Part shown: piece by piece, positions 1 to 12,213 of the stretch | Numbering within the stretch: the stretch's first letter is position 1 | How the letters are laid out: each line of letters starts with the position of its first letter | Assembly: GCA_003864495.1 (NCBI GenBank) | Contig: ML133465.1 | Coordinates: 1,490,789-1,554,788, forward strand | Reading direction: 5' to 3' | Source of the DNA: Nemopilema nomurai | Taxonomy: Eukaryota; Cnidaria; Scyphozoa; Rhizostomeae; Rhizostomatidae | Length of the DNA: 64,000 nucleotides | The notes under the pieces: model-generated | What the model was told of the DNA's origin: nothing | Databases searched by the model: none | Seen by the model: the letters and a program-made list of their open reading frames with translations, nothing else | Program-made: the position numbers and the translations under genes

Positions 1-676
1 GGGTAGGAGGGATAAGAAAGGTAGTAGGGATAAGATGGGTAGGAGGGATAAGGTGGGTAGGAGGGATAAGAAGGATAGGAGGGATAAGAAGGGTAGGAGG
101 GATAAGGTGGGTAGGAGGGATAAGGTGGGTAGGAGGGATAAGAAGGGTAGGAGGGATAAGGTGGGTAGGAGGGATAAGGTGGGTAGGAGGGATAAGGTGG
201 GTAGGAGGGATAAGGTGGGTAGGAGGGATAGAAGGATAGGAGGGATAAGAAGGGTAGGAGGGATAAGAAGGGTAGGAGGGATAAGGTGGGTAGGAGGGAT
301 AAGGTGGGTAGGAGGGGTAAGAAGGATAGGAGGGATAAGAAGGGTAGGAGGGATAAGAAGGGTAGGAGGGATAAGAAGGGTAGGAGGGATAAGGTGGTAG
401 GAGGGATAAGGTGGGTAGGAGGGATAAGGTGGGTAGGAGGGATAAGGTGGGTAGGAGGGATAAGAAGGATAGGAGGGATAAGAAGGGTAGGAGGGATAAG
501 AAGGGTAGGAGGGATAAGGTGGGTAGGAGGGATAAGGTGGGTAGGAGGGGTAAGAAGGATAGGAGGATAGAAGGGTAGGAGGGATAAGAAGGGTAGGAGG
601 ATAAGGTGGGTAGGGAGGATAAGGTGGGTAGGAGGGATAAGAAGGATAGAGGGATAAGGTGGGTAGGAGGGGTAAG
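1..676. repeat. 18-bp G-rich minisatellite
   Basis: Tandem array with an 18-base period (core GGGTAGGAGGGATAAG followed by a variable dinucleotide GT or AA), about 37 units, running off the left edge. All G-runs are on the + strand, so that strand has G-quadruplex potential. A marker variant (GGGGTAAG in place of GGGATAAG) at about 311 and 544 is spaced 233 bases apart, about 13 units less one deleted base, which suggests a higher-order repeat. Open frames across it arise from the 18-base (6-codon) period and are not genes. Confidence 0.95.
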
Positions 677-1405
677 TTTGGCATCGCCTGACAGAAGCAC
701 TGGAAGTGACCCTTCAGTGTTTGTCAAGAACATTTTACCTATCTTCAACTTTTTTCTCTTGAACAAAAATTAATAAGACAGTGGACTTTTTCTTTAAAGA
801 TGATTATTAAAGCTCTCAGTTCTTGAGTCTTTTGACAAAAAAATTTTTATAAAGTAAACATCCAAACTTGGGTGTTGGTTTAAAGTCAGTGATGTGTGCA
901 AAATTCTCATTTTTTCTTACTTGCATTGAAGCTGTGCCCCACTCATTTTTGGCCCATCAATTTTTACTGTATACTACCCAAACTGGAAAGTTTGATCTGC
1001 GTTCCCTGCGTAATAATTTGTAGCCATTTTTTCGCACGCGCATTATCAAAAATTTGCCGGAAAATCTATCAATGAGGAAATGTCTGTCATTTTGACCCTG
1101 GTTTATTTAGTTTCGTTGTTGTGGCTGCACTCGCTTCCGCCATTTCATTAAGACTTGTTGCAAATTTAATGAAGTTTGACTGAATTAACTGAAAGAAACT
1201 GGCTCTGCAAAATACAGGATCATTTCCGCCACCAGCAATTTGTTATACATCGTAAGCATTGTAGTTTCGTCTCAATGCTAATGCAGAAGAGGTGAGACGA
1301 ACAGATTTGGAAATTAACCTCCGGGCCCCGACATCCAGCCGCTGCAACATTGGTAAAACACAGCTAGAGTAAACGGAACTAAAAGCAAAATAAAAGCACA
1401 CCGTC
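677..1405. other. 5' flank of the type I membrane protein gene
   Basis: Single-copy-looking AT-rich sequence between the minisatellite and the first coding exon. It must hold the promoter and 5' UTR of the gene at 1406, but I see no TATA box or other element I can defend. Confidence 0.4.
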
Positions 1406-4400
1406 ATGGAAGTAAGAGAAATGGCTAAAGTTCTATTGGTCAGCTTTTTGTGTGGTAAGTTTCGTTGGTATTGCGTCATAAAAATTGATCGTGTATCGTT
1501 TACTTTTCATCCTTTTGGATGGATTTTGCTATTCTTTGGACGCCATCTTCCATAAATATGGAATGAAGAAAGGAATATTTACAATCCTGTGAGATATCTC
1601 AGGAAATTTAGTATTACTGGTATTATTGCACAGAAACGATTCCCAATACTTGTTTTGAAACGGAACAACGTTTTAGATTGTTGTAGGCCTACAAGTTTAA
1701 AATCAATTGCAAAACCTACCTGCTCCCTAAATTCCAAAATGTTTTCTTCCGAAATCTTTCTAAACGTTGATTTTTTTTCTAAGATCAATGAAATTATTAA
1801 ATTGGGAAAGTAATAATTTTTCGATGATTCATGTAATGAATATCAGACCCTAGCTTTTGTATATTCTGTAAAACATTGCGTAGGTTTTATGTTGACAAAG
1901 CATAGGAATCTCTACCTAAGCATTGAACAAGAGATGGGCCACAAAACAACACAGATATAGCTTTTTAGTTTATTCTGGCATAGAAATTGTTTTTGTATCT
2001 CATGGCAATATGCTTTCAATCTGCATGGCAATATGATTTTGTTTATTGCATTTTGATTAAGATATCTAGTAGTGACCAGGAAAACAAATCGTAAGATCAG
2101 GTCAACATCATCAGATTTAATAAGAGATGATACAGGAAAGAGTAAAATTGCTAAAACTTTTGACAAGAGTGTATGGCCATGTCCAAGTTGTTTAACTCTA
2201 TGCATGTTTGAAACCTTTTCATCTAGCTAAAAAGTTCATGTGCTAATCAAATAACTTATAATCATGCAAACTGTATTTTGAAATGAAATGTATTCATATG
2301 TTTATTGAATGTTAATAGTGCAATGTTTCTGATAATATTTCAGCAATCTGCATATTAGCAGAGGCAGATGACAGTGCCAAAAAAGTAGAAGACTGCCAAG
2401 CTTTCAATGAATTTGGTGACAAGATGAAAGCCTTGACACAGGCTTACAAGCTTACTGACTCTTGCACAACTTTTTCAAACTGCTCAGGTAGGGGTTGAGG
2501 TTAAAGACTCATGTCAATTCTGTCAATTGCTAATGGGTTCGGGGGCAGACTGACACTTTTCTTCTGGGGTGGCTGCCTATCTCAGAAAAGGCCCATATGG
2601 TTTGGCCAGGCCTTAACTGGGTGTGGTCATTTAGAAGACTAAAGTTTTCCTTGAGCAAATTGGACAAGAACACAAGGGGGCACTCATTTTGTTGGTACCC
2701 AAAGGATGGCTCAGTTGTTGGGGGCGCTCACTTCAGACCCAAGGGTCAGTGGTTTTGAGTTCTTGACATGACCAGAGTGAGGAGAGTCAAGAAATATCTG
2801 TATTTCCTGGCATAGAAATCAGGACATGTGGCTAAATGAAGAGGAAGGACCAAGACACTGCTCGATAAGCATAAGCTTCTCAGTGTTCTGAAAATCTTCC
2901 TTTGAATGCTAGGTAGAAATGTAGTGACCCTGCCTAGGCCTATTTTCCATCTCACATCACACACCCATTTCTGCCTAGTCATCACACGCCACTTCCACCT
3001 AACACACAAGGCATTTTCCTACAGGCAATTACGACATCAACATCATTAATCACCATGGAGATCATCAGCACCAAAACACTACTCTGCTCACATGGCATTT
3101 CCTCTCCATTGATCATCCGTCGTCACCTTGCCTCTCCCTACCTATGCTTTGTTTTCCTGGCGTCATTCGATTATATTTAGAACAATCCGTTTACTATATA
3201 TGTGTGTAAATAGATTCATTTGATTCAGTTACGATAACCCCAGTTCAAGTTAACACACGTCTTGCTGAAGCTCCTCTGACTCTGTGTTCTCTGCACGTTA
3301 AATAAGACCACATTGAAGTTTCCACTCGTCAACAGAGGGTCCTCACAGAAATTCATTAAGATAGGCAACGCTGCACATCAAAATCTCACGTTCCTATAGA
3401 AACAAATGATAAGAAGTTAGATTGGATAACCTTAGTTTAAAATTATTGTGTCCCGTATTTTCTCCATAGATTCAAAAGTCTTCCTTCTCAATTACTAAGT
3501 TCAAATCCAATCTCTATATTCAAATTCCTCAAAGAATAGAGATTTGCATCTGAGGCTCTTTTTTCTGTCAGCCAAGCTACTATAGGCTGAGTTATAGTTT
3601 TCATAAACAACTTGCATATCTTTTCAAAGCTCATAGGGTTTTAATACAATTATGTTCATTTTAGATAGGGTGTCCCATATTTCCTTCAATCATACATTGT
3701 ACTTTCTCTTTGCACTTTATTGTGTAGATTTAAAAATCAGTTCTTCCCCTTACAAGTTGACTTCTCAATCTTTAAATGACTTTAAAATCTCTGTCTCTCC
3801 TTTTTTGTAAACAAGAATATGTTGATTACTCAGGTGCATTACTCATTAGACACCAATTACATTATTCCATTAAAAAAGTGGATATTCTAACAGTTCCTGG
3901 TCTTTAAATTAAAACCCAAAACTCAAAACACTTCCTACTCAAACTCAACAGAAGCATTATTACAGAATATCCTTGCATTAAAGCATTTGAGATGAAGCAT
4001 CCCACATCAGATCACTTTGAATTGTTCAATGGCCTTTTCTTCCTTACATGTATCTGTAGGCACCTCTAAAGGAGATATCATTTTTTATCACCCTCCTTAG
4101 ACAATCAAACCACATCTTAAATTGTGGAAGAAGCAGATGTATAGAGACATTGATGTAATAGGGAACAAATGGGATAAAGTATTGGTCTCTTGTCTCTGGT
4201 TTTTCCATATCCATTGATAAACAGCAAATAAATCTGTCATCCTAAAAACATGTAAAGCTAAGCACCATAAAGTATGCAGGGCATTCTTCAACATACATAA
4301 CATAATGCTTTTTAACACGATTAGCTACATGAATTTATAAAAAGCTTTTTTTACAAAGCATAATGTTTATAAGATCTCTCAAAAGTATTTCAAATGTTTG

Positions 4401-6667
4401 AATGTTTATCTATGCAGGATTGAATTGCTCTGGGAATGGTCCCTTTAAAAGTCCATACAGTGTCTCTCTTGGAGTGGAGCATTGTCAAGAGCCAGTTCGA
4501 CTGTGGATGCATCTCTCAGTGCCAGGAATAAATATTGATGAATGGAGGGAGCTGAAAGGTGGAACCAGATCTGACATCTTTAAGGATAAAAATATAAATT
4601 TTATATTACCTATGAAAGTATCAGCATATGTCACTCCAGACTTAAAAAGAGTGGGAGGAAACATCACTTTGGGTGTAAGTATCAAATTCTTTTTCTTACA
4701 ATAGCCTTTACAGCAGATAATCTATTTAGACAATTAGAACTTTTTTCACCCATCAAGAAAGTGGTAAAATATCTTTTATTACTAGCCTAGGATTATGATA
4801 TTTTAAATTGATAAATTTTCATTTTATTTGTACTTTCTATGATATTTATATATTCATGTTTGTTCATTAAATTTAGCAGTAACAGGGAACTTAGATTTAA
4901 GGTTTTTAAAAAAGGAAGCATTTGTCGAAAGAAAATATTTGTTCCATCAGTTCTTGTTTTGTGAACGTTTTTGGTCAATAATCCTCTGTTATTAGTTTCC
5001 ATTTTCCTTTTAGGGGCAAATTTGTGTTTTGGTCACTACACTTTTACCAACGCAACAAAAATGTCAGACCCTACCCAAAGTATCTGTCCCTGTATCAAGT
5101 GCACTTTGCGGTAGTACAGGTAAATGTTCTCATTTTTTAAAAATGAATTTCCAGCCAAGGCTGTATGAATTCGTCTTCTGCATTGTGCAAAGATTGACAT
5201 CACATCCATTTGAAGACTAATGCCTGTTGTTATCGACACGATTTTGTCTTCTTTTTAAAAACAAATAATTTTTTCAGCCTTTTTAGAGTGTCCTCTCGGT
5301 GGATCACAATTGGGCACTTTTGAGAATGATCCTGTATAGAACGAAAAATATTTTGCTTTAATAATCATGATGGGGATAACAGTGTTGTAATATTTGACGC
5401 ACCTCTTGCAAACTGCAAAAGGCTAACCGAGGCTCATCTTTGGATCATTAATTTGCTTTGTACACAAACCCTGGAGAACTTTTGTTACTGTTCAGCTGTC
5501 ATAATCTGGTAATGGTTCGAAAGTTATGCAAACTTCTGTAGAACTAGCCCTGATCTGTGAAAATTCGGCAAAGCACTTAAATGTCTCCTGAACATCCTAG
5601 GACCTTACCTGAAATCTACGGTGAAAACACCACATTCTGTGGCCACTGAAACGGAAAGACACTCTCAGAAGGTCTTAAGCCATGCGAAGACAAGTTCTAA
5701 ACCTGCAGATATCAACACAAAAGTAAACAAGAAATCATCCCAAAGCTCAGCTGGAAAGATTGATACACTTCCCATAACAACCACAGCTCCAAAGAAGAAC
5801 ACTAGTTTCAAGAAGAAACACCAGAAGGCCCATTCAAAGGCGCGAGGTACCTCACTACAGTATTGCTAACAGATGAATTCCTTTATGTTCTTTTTCTGAA
5901 TGGCTACGTTATGTCATACTCTTTATCATGCAAGCTATGAATGGCAGGCAATTGCTTTCTTAATAGGACAAGTATTGGTTGACACAGAGCTAGCTATAGC
6001 AAGACAGGTATAGGAGGACGAGGCATCAATTGGCTGTCCTCGGATTGAATGCGAACTGAAATCATCATGCTGATCGGGGTCATATACACGATATCGCGAT
6101 ATCGGCATCTATGCCGGCGTCGTACCGAATTCGTGTAAACGGTTGGTCAAAACACGAAAGATTCCATACCGGTGTCAAATCGAACCAGCGCGGTACCGGC
6201 ACCTTGTAAACGCTTTCATCATTTACAAAAGAAACATTGTCTTCATTGTCAAAAATGTATTAATGCAGTAAAAATTTGGGTTGACACACATTCTCTATGT
6301 TGTAGCGAATCCTTGAAGAAGTCAGTCGTTGTTTCTACAATCTACTCTTTCAAATTCTGATTTCATTGAATGTTTAGTCCTTCTTCGTGATTGTTGTATG
6401 AGTATTATGTGATTGTAGACTGGGTAAAAAGGTTGCCAAGAATAGCCGATCATCCGGGACTTTCTGACCTCTTTTCCAGGATCCTCTAGGATGGCAACAG
6501 GAACAATGGTTGCTGTAGTGTCTTCGGTGATTCTCGCTGTTCTGTTGCTGATTGGTCTGTTTGCTTACTGGCGCAAGTTGAAGAAGAAGCGCCCTGCGTA
6601 TTACAACGACATCAGCGTGAATGCAGGCGACGAGATGCCGTTTGTTGACAGCCACATGGTGTTGTAA
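1406..6667 (+). CDS. Type I single-pass membrane protein, function unknown (6 exons, 329 aa)
   Basis: Coding exons: 1406-1454, 2344-2487, 4418-4674, 5014-5119, 5601-5846, 6480-6667. All have AG/GT borders, and the phases (1,1,0,1,1) sum to 330 codons including TAA. The protein begins with a signal peptide (MEVREMAKVLLVSFLCAI, cleavage expected near AEADD). A Cys-containing ectodomain of about 170 residues follows (cysteines near CQAF, SCTTFSNCSG, NCSG, EHCQ, ICVL, KCQT and ALCG), which I infer to be one beta-rich domain. Next comes a Lys/Ser/Thr-rich stalk, a transmembrane helix (VAVVSSVILAVLLLIGLFAY), a basic stop-transfer RKLKKKR, and a 24-residue tail starting PAYYNDIS. I do not recognise the ectodomain family. 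The tail YYNDIS resembles YYKDMS in the receptor at 34892. A secreted or surface role is inferred; no function can be assigned. Exon calls rest on splice sites and frame closure only. Confidence 0.75.
2704..2775 (+). repeat. tRNA-derived SINE head (probable)
   Basis: Inside intron 2 of the type I protein gene. TGGCTCAGTTGT at 2707-2718 matches a Pol III A box, and GGTTTTGAGTTC at 2751-2762 is close to a B box, at tRNA-like spacing of 44 bases. No tRNA cloverleaf gene is implied. The 3' extent of the element (perhaps into 2780-3360) cannot be fixed. Confidence 0.45.
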
Positions 6668-8101
6668 TGCTGCACAGGAGCACTGTAATTTCACCTTCAT
6701 TATTTGTCGTATTGCTGCCATTGGACACTATAATCAAATCACTCGGTTTTGTATTTATTAGAAGGGGTTTTCGACAAGGGTGGACAAACTAAACATTTAT
6801 TTCCTTATTAAAGTTATAGAACTGGGTTTTTGTTGAAGAGGCTTAATTTATATTTCTGAACGGACAAATAAGGCCTTTATCGAAGGCATTTATTCAAGGA
6901 TAGTAGCTTTCTGCATGTCTTAATGATGTGAAATATGCACTGATGTCGAGAGTGGAGTTGCGTCAGCTACTTTTATAAACAGGAACAATTAACAAGACCA
7001 AGAAGTGATTGTTTGTTTGCGAAATTTTTTGGAAGTAGGGGGGAGGGGGGGGGGTAATTTCGGCTTCGAATACTCGGTTCTGATTCATGTCTTCTACTTC
7101 ACAGGCTGCAATTGACAGTTTCATTGTCGAACGAGGCCCTGATATTTATTTATTCCTGTTCTTGCTATTAGTTGTTTTTTTAATAATATAATTAGTATTA
7201 TTATTACGGCTTGTTACGACAGCGTTCGACCATGTTAAGAGTTAAGGCTGAGGTGCCGACGCCTACGTCTAGAAGTGGCAATTAATATTGTACTGGAGCA
7301 TTGATATCGGATTTCACGACAAAATTGTTGAACTGGAGAGGACCTGTGTAGTAGAGGTGCAGTTGATCGAATTAATCTAAAGCAAGTCAAATGAGATTCC
7401 TATTCTTGTTATGAACTTTGTATGGGATGCTTCGACCTGTAAATTGTGAAGGAACATCAGATTCACCATATGTTTTAGATTAATTCTATTTCTCTATGCG
7501 GGTCCTTGATAGAAGAAAGCTGTCGAGAAGGGACATAGACTTTTTTCCAATTCACTTTGGGTTTAAGTTATCTCCTATTTGGATTTTATGTTAAAACGTG
7601 ACCAAGTACGAATGCCCCTACACTTTATAATAACTCTGGAAAGAAACTGGGCTTGACTTGAAATATGAAATTCTAACTTCAGTTTGGGATCCTAACTTTT
7701 TTCAGAGATCATAATTTGTGTGTGCAAACTTTGTCATGGATCGTGGCCTCGAGTTGGTGGACTGTAGCTTAGGTTAACAGTTACAGCAGTTTCCATAAAC
7801 AACCCTGATAGGTTCATGACTTCAAGGGGGTCACGAAAACCGGTGACGACCCATTTTCTCACTTGCTAAGTAAGCCAATGCATTTGTCTTTTTATTAATT
7901 AATGTCCCTTCTACCTCTGGGTTTTTTGGGTCCCTTATAATAGAGTTCTAATGCGATGACGTCACAAAACAAAATTGAACTTGGATTCCATAACCTAAGT
8001 ATGCAAAATTAGTCAACTGTGTTGAAAATTGGCATAGACATGTCCTCATGTGTTGTGGCTTTACCAACCAAACCTTTGTATTTTGGTGTCTGTGAATGAC
8101 T
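6668..8101. other. 3' flank and intergenic sequence
   Basis: Contains the 3' UTR of the upstream gene (ATTAAA at 6807-6812 is a possible polyadenylation signal), a poly-G run near 7040-7055 and a CRE-like TGACGTCA near 7959. I see no coding sequence. Confidence 0.35.
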
Positions 8102-8301
8102 TTACGAACAGAGCCAAACTAAAAGTGATTCGTCAGCAAACTTAGATTCTTTTATTAACCAATCTTTTATTACTGACCATGTCTTAACCAATTTTAAGCA
8201 GATTTGGCTTATCAGCATATTTGAAATATAAATAGAAATAGGATTTCGGTGACGTCTCATTTTAGAACAAATCACAAGTTGCCGTCCGTTTTGCTGCGAA
8301 T

Positions 8302-9260
8302 TCAACGATGTAGAAATATTAAAGATAAACAGAAGTACATTTGCCATTCGTTTATTATACGAATTTGAAGTTGATGTTTGACAATAAATCGTGTGTGAGC
8401 ACTTCCGTATTCGATATTTCTTGGAAACTGTGTGAAATTTTGTTTAGTTTTCTTTGAAACCCTCTTATGGCAACTTTCTATCACTTAGCCCGTAGTTACA
8501 GTGTACTCAGTGCTGAGATAATTTCAAGAAATTTGAGAAAAAGTCTCCTAGATTGAAATAATCTTATTTTAAGAGATCTACAAGGAGAAACATTTGAAGA
8601 TCTTAACCATTTAGATTGGAGGCGCGTTCAGAAAAAATGGCCAACTACGAGGTTGAACACTTCTGAGCAAGACAGTTTTTTTGCCAGCAACCCTCGTGCC
8701 TTTGATCTGCAAACAGGTTTGACGGAGTTGTCTTCTCTTAGCTGATGCAGGATCTCTTGAAATTAAGCGTGTTTGTTAAAAATGACGTTTGCAGCTTTTC
8801 CTCTGGTGGTCCACCTTGTTCTTGAAAGGCTCTTCAGTCTCAACGTAAGGTCATCAGTACCGTTACAAATCTCCTTTTGAATTGTCCCAAAAATTAGAAC
8901 TCTCTTTCGACTGATACCAACAAGTGTATAAAAAATCGTCACATAGAAAATGAAAGCTGTTCGGTTTTTGAAATGTCACTTGACTCATCATAAATGATAG
9001 AATAGAGTCTAGCTTTATCAACTTCACCAAGAAGATGTCTTCTTGCGTTCAATACAGTCATCTCTTCTTGTTCGAGCAAAACGTGATATGAGATGAATTG
9101 GTTCTCTTGCTCCAGCTACCTTTACTTCTGAAAAGTTCTGTTTTAGGGTCCGAGATACCTCCGTTACGACACTGAGCCAATTCTGCAATAATTCGCTACA
9201 TTTTGGAGAGCATTATTGCCGATGAGTTCTTAACAATGGCATCCAAATCTCGATTGCTTT
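8302..9260 (-). pseudogene. Decayed hAT transposase, ZMYM1-like/DUF4371 type
   Basis: No long open frame survives, but on the minus strand frame-shifted stretches read as the catalytic region of ZMYM1-like hAT transposases. About 8945-9025 gives LLGEVDKARLYSIIYDESSD followed by ISKTEQLS, which matches the family pattern with the Asp of the DDE core. About 8690-8850 gives LKSLSRTRWTTRGKAANV followed by FQEILHQLREDNS, which matches the RW motif region of the family. The frame near 8302-8484 may continue towards the C-terminal dimerisation region. Several stops and frameshifts make it inactive. Family identity is from motif order; termini and target-site duplications were not found. Confidence 0.65.
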
Positions 9261-9593
9261 CTTTTTGTTCCTAACTGGACTATCGTTCCTCTCACCGAAG
9301 AACCTGAGGTATTTTATATTCATTCTCTTAAGAGGAAATGAAACCAAATTTTTTATTTTAAATTCTGAATCCCCGTAATGAATTACCTTATAACCCAGAA
9401 TTTCAATGTGTTTAGAGAAATTTTGGCTAAACTACGAGGGCAATACTGACTTCAATTTTTCAATCAAAAAGTGGCACCGGTGCGCCCTGTTTAACTAGCC
9501 TCGTTTTGAATGTTGTGACGTAAAGTTATGGACACGCGCAGCGTTTCGTAATATTTACATCCCGTTTCTACGTACTGAAACTTTAGATTAGCT

Positions 9594-9970
9594 ATGGAGC
9601 CAGGTAACAAAACCAAGGTTCGTGGTGGTCTACGATGTGTTGTACACACTCTAGACAATAAAAAGCTGTTGTAATGACAGTTATACCAAGGGTTTAAACA
9701 CCCATCGCTTTCCAAAGGACCCTACTGTACGCCGGCAGTGAACTAAATTTGTTAGAAAGCGTAGGCCAAATTTTGACCAAAGCTACTTTTCAAACCCCGT
9801 CCTTTGCTCAGATCATTTTGAACCAGGTTGCTATACAAGGAGCGTAGCTAGTCTACTAGAGGGGGACGACGTTTCACAAACAAAAAGTTTTTACAACGAG
9901 ATGCTGTTCTGGCATTATACCAGAAATGAAGGAAATTCAACCTCTTAGTCTAAACGGGAAAAAAGAAAGG
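9594..9970 (+). pseudogene. THAP zinc-finger domain exon, broken
   Basis: First exon of a transposon gene. From ATG 9594 it reads MEPGNKTKVRGGLRCVV. A one-base frameshift in an A-run near 9660 then moves the frame to SCCNDSYTKGLNTHRFPKDP, and later NPVLCSDHFEPGCY. This keeps the THAP signature: N-terminal Cys pair, FP, and C-x2-H in LCSDHF. The conserved Trp after PTVRRQ is TGA, one base from TGG. A further in-frame TAG lies at about 9946, before a good donor (AAAG|GTAAGA) at 9970/9971. The THAP domain binds the transposon ends in related elements. This copy cannot make a full domain. Confidence 0.8.
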
Positions 9971-10671
9971 TAAGATTTAATTTTTTTGCCTACTTCATTT
10001 TCAATATATTCCTTTAATTAATGTGTAAATAAAGCAAAATATACGATACATAAAATGACAAGGTTAACTACAATATATAAACGTGGAGCTCGTGTTTAAA
10101 TCTTCCCCCTCAAAATAAGTAGATTGGGTACAACAGAATAAAAGTAAACACAACTCGCTACTTTTTGTCTATTTAAACAAAACAATTGGTTTTATCAAAA
10201 TCTCAACGTGATAAAAGTTTTCATAACAAACAATTGGTGTTTATTGTGACATATTTTTTAGAATGTTGGCATTGCAATTAAAAAACAACATTTTGTATCT
10301 TCTACAAAGTTGAGCCCTTCCAATTTGAAGGTTTACAAAATACATATATGCATATAGAACATTTATCAAATTGTATAGATTCACCCAGGGCGCAGCCAAA
10401 AGGATTAGTTCTTGCTGACAAAAAGGGTGTATCTCACTCATTAAGGGTGTGGTCAAGATAAATACTCTCATATAAAGGCTGCTTTTATGTGTTTCTGTTT
10501 CAAATGTTAGTATGTTATAATTGTTGCAAAAAAGTTACAGGTAGCGTATCCAGCAAGTTTCCTGGCAAAAATAACCAATGTAGGGGGGGGGGTACCACAC
10601 CTACCAAACCCCCTTTGGTGGCGTCCCTGGATTCCATAAATGTAGTGGCCCAAATTCACATTCTGTTTTTC

Positions 10672-11251
10672 AGGGTGTAAGAGATACAATACAATGTGGC
10701 TTCTGTTGCGGATACACAAATGGGAACTATTCAAGAGCAATTATTCGACGAAGCAACATCTTCTAAAACTGATAAATGGCAGACAGTCTTTACAGAAACC
10801 AGCATGGAAGCAACTTCATTTCCAGATGTGTCAAGTTTAGCCTGTCAAGATTGCAAGGTGAAAACCTTGAGATTGAAAAACTTGAGTGAATCGCCAAAAT
10901 CTGAAAATAATTAGACAGAAAAGGAAATTAACAAGTCAAAATAATGTAAGTTCGCTTTGCACAATAACATTTGCTGATATGCCAAATTTAAATTCCATTT
11001 CATTTCCATATAAATTACTTTTTGTAACCCTTTTCTCATTTATGCTTTGTTTGTAGGCAATCAATTATCTATAATGTAAAATAAAGAAATTCAGCGAGTC
11101 AAAACAAGGACAGCCAACTAAGCCCAGGAAAAACAGGAAGACAGTTGAAGAGGAAGACAGTGATTCTGATTCCTACAAAAGTTTCGCTGAAAATGATGAG
11201 GAGTGGAATCCAGAAAGAGATGAGGATGAATTTGAAGACAGAGAAGAATAA
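10672..11251 (+). pseudogene. Acidic second and third exons of the THAP transposon gene (tentative)
   Basis: A TTTTTCAG acceptor near 10671 opens a frame (ASVADTQMGTIQEQLFDEAT onward, with a CQDC motif) that reaches a GTAAGT donor near 10945. After an acceptor near 11056, a Lys- then Asp/Glu-rich frame follows (DSDSDSYKSFAENDEEWNPE) and stops at 11251. A THAP head followed by a charged linker is a layout common in THAP transposon proteins. Frames between exons are interrupted, and no catalytic core is visible. The link to the THAP exon is inferred from strand and splice signals only. Confidence 0.35.
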
Positions 11252-11615
11252 TTTGTAAATGAGGGAGAAATAGAATGTGTGAAAATTATGACTATGAAAG
11301 AGTAACCAATGAAACAAGAGGAAACATTAGGTAAAACTATCATGATGACATCATTGCATAATTATATGATAGAAAAGGTATGAACAAGTCACATAATAGG
11401 TAATATTATCCACCAAACTGTAATACTTTAATACTGTAATACTGGGGAGATTTGACAACTTGTTGAACTTGTAAACAAAAGAAAATCCATGGTAGAAATG
11501 ATTACAGCTCTCAATATCTGATTAAGATAAAACTGCCAAAACTATTTCCTTTCAAAACTATCAATCATATACATGACTTGCTTCATTAAATAAGATGATT
11601 TGTTTTGTTACTTAC

Positions 11616-12213
11616 TCGTGTAGGCTTGCCTTCCTGTGATACTCCCCTGTCTGTCCCTTCGCAGTGGGCCAACATTCCGAAACACAGTTGTATTTGACAT
11701 GGCAATGAAATCTTCATGTTGTGCAATACATATTTGTTCAATGCTTTCGTCCAATACAAGTTAACCCAGTGCAGCATCTGCACTCCAAAGCACCAACAAG
11801 ATGATAAACTTCATATTTTCAACATCTACACCTGCAAAAAAAGCCATAATGCCATAGTCATAATCAATTAAGTTTACGATGGTGCGACCCTCCGGGCCTG
11901 GCCTAGGCACTGTACATGACGCTTGCTAATTTCGATTGATACCTACAGTATTTAGACATCATTTAAACTAAAGATAACGAGTTTTAAACATATATGCGAC
12001 ATTTATGGAATAAACTTACCATGAACTAACTTCTGTTTTTTGTTCGTATCGCTCTTGCAAAATTGCCGGGGTTAGGCCGTCGTGACCTAGGTTATCCTCG
12101 TCGCTACTTGATTCCGTGTCTGCCGAATTGGTATGGCCTGGCAGGAACACAGTAAACACCAACTGTCCCCTCTTCTTCTTCGGAAACTCCTAAGCTAGTG
12201 TCACTTTCGTCCA
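11616..12213 (-). pseudogene. P2X7 C-terminal-like zinc-binding domain gene, broken
   Basis: Minus strand, two exons (about 12213-12020 and 11831-11616) with a donor CATG|GTAAGT and an acceptor TTTGCAG|G. Exon 1 reads VPARPYQF, then in a shifted frame SSSDEDNLGHDGLTPAILQE followed by RYEQKTEVSSW. Exon 2 gives C-R-C, then in another frame GALECRCC, then QICIAQHEDFIAMS. The order PY-x-F, WC-x-C, E-C-x-C-C, C-I-x-x-H-x-x-F is that of the cytosolic C-terminal (P2RX7_C-type) domain, which also occurs without any channel in many invertebrate proteins. At least three frameshifts break it. It lies inside the TTAA element, opposite the THAP gene. Confidence 0.6.

Noticed and set aside
3110..3360. Possible solo LTR (TGTTTTCC start, AATAAG, then CTCTGCACG and CCTCACA near the end)
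   Set aside because: No second copy, no clear target duplication and no adjoining retroviral-like coding sequence.
10533..10640. Possible MITE with ATCCAG-containing ends around a poly-G run inside the TTAA element
   Set aside because: The ends do not form a convincing inverted repeat and no second copy lies in the window.
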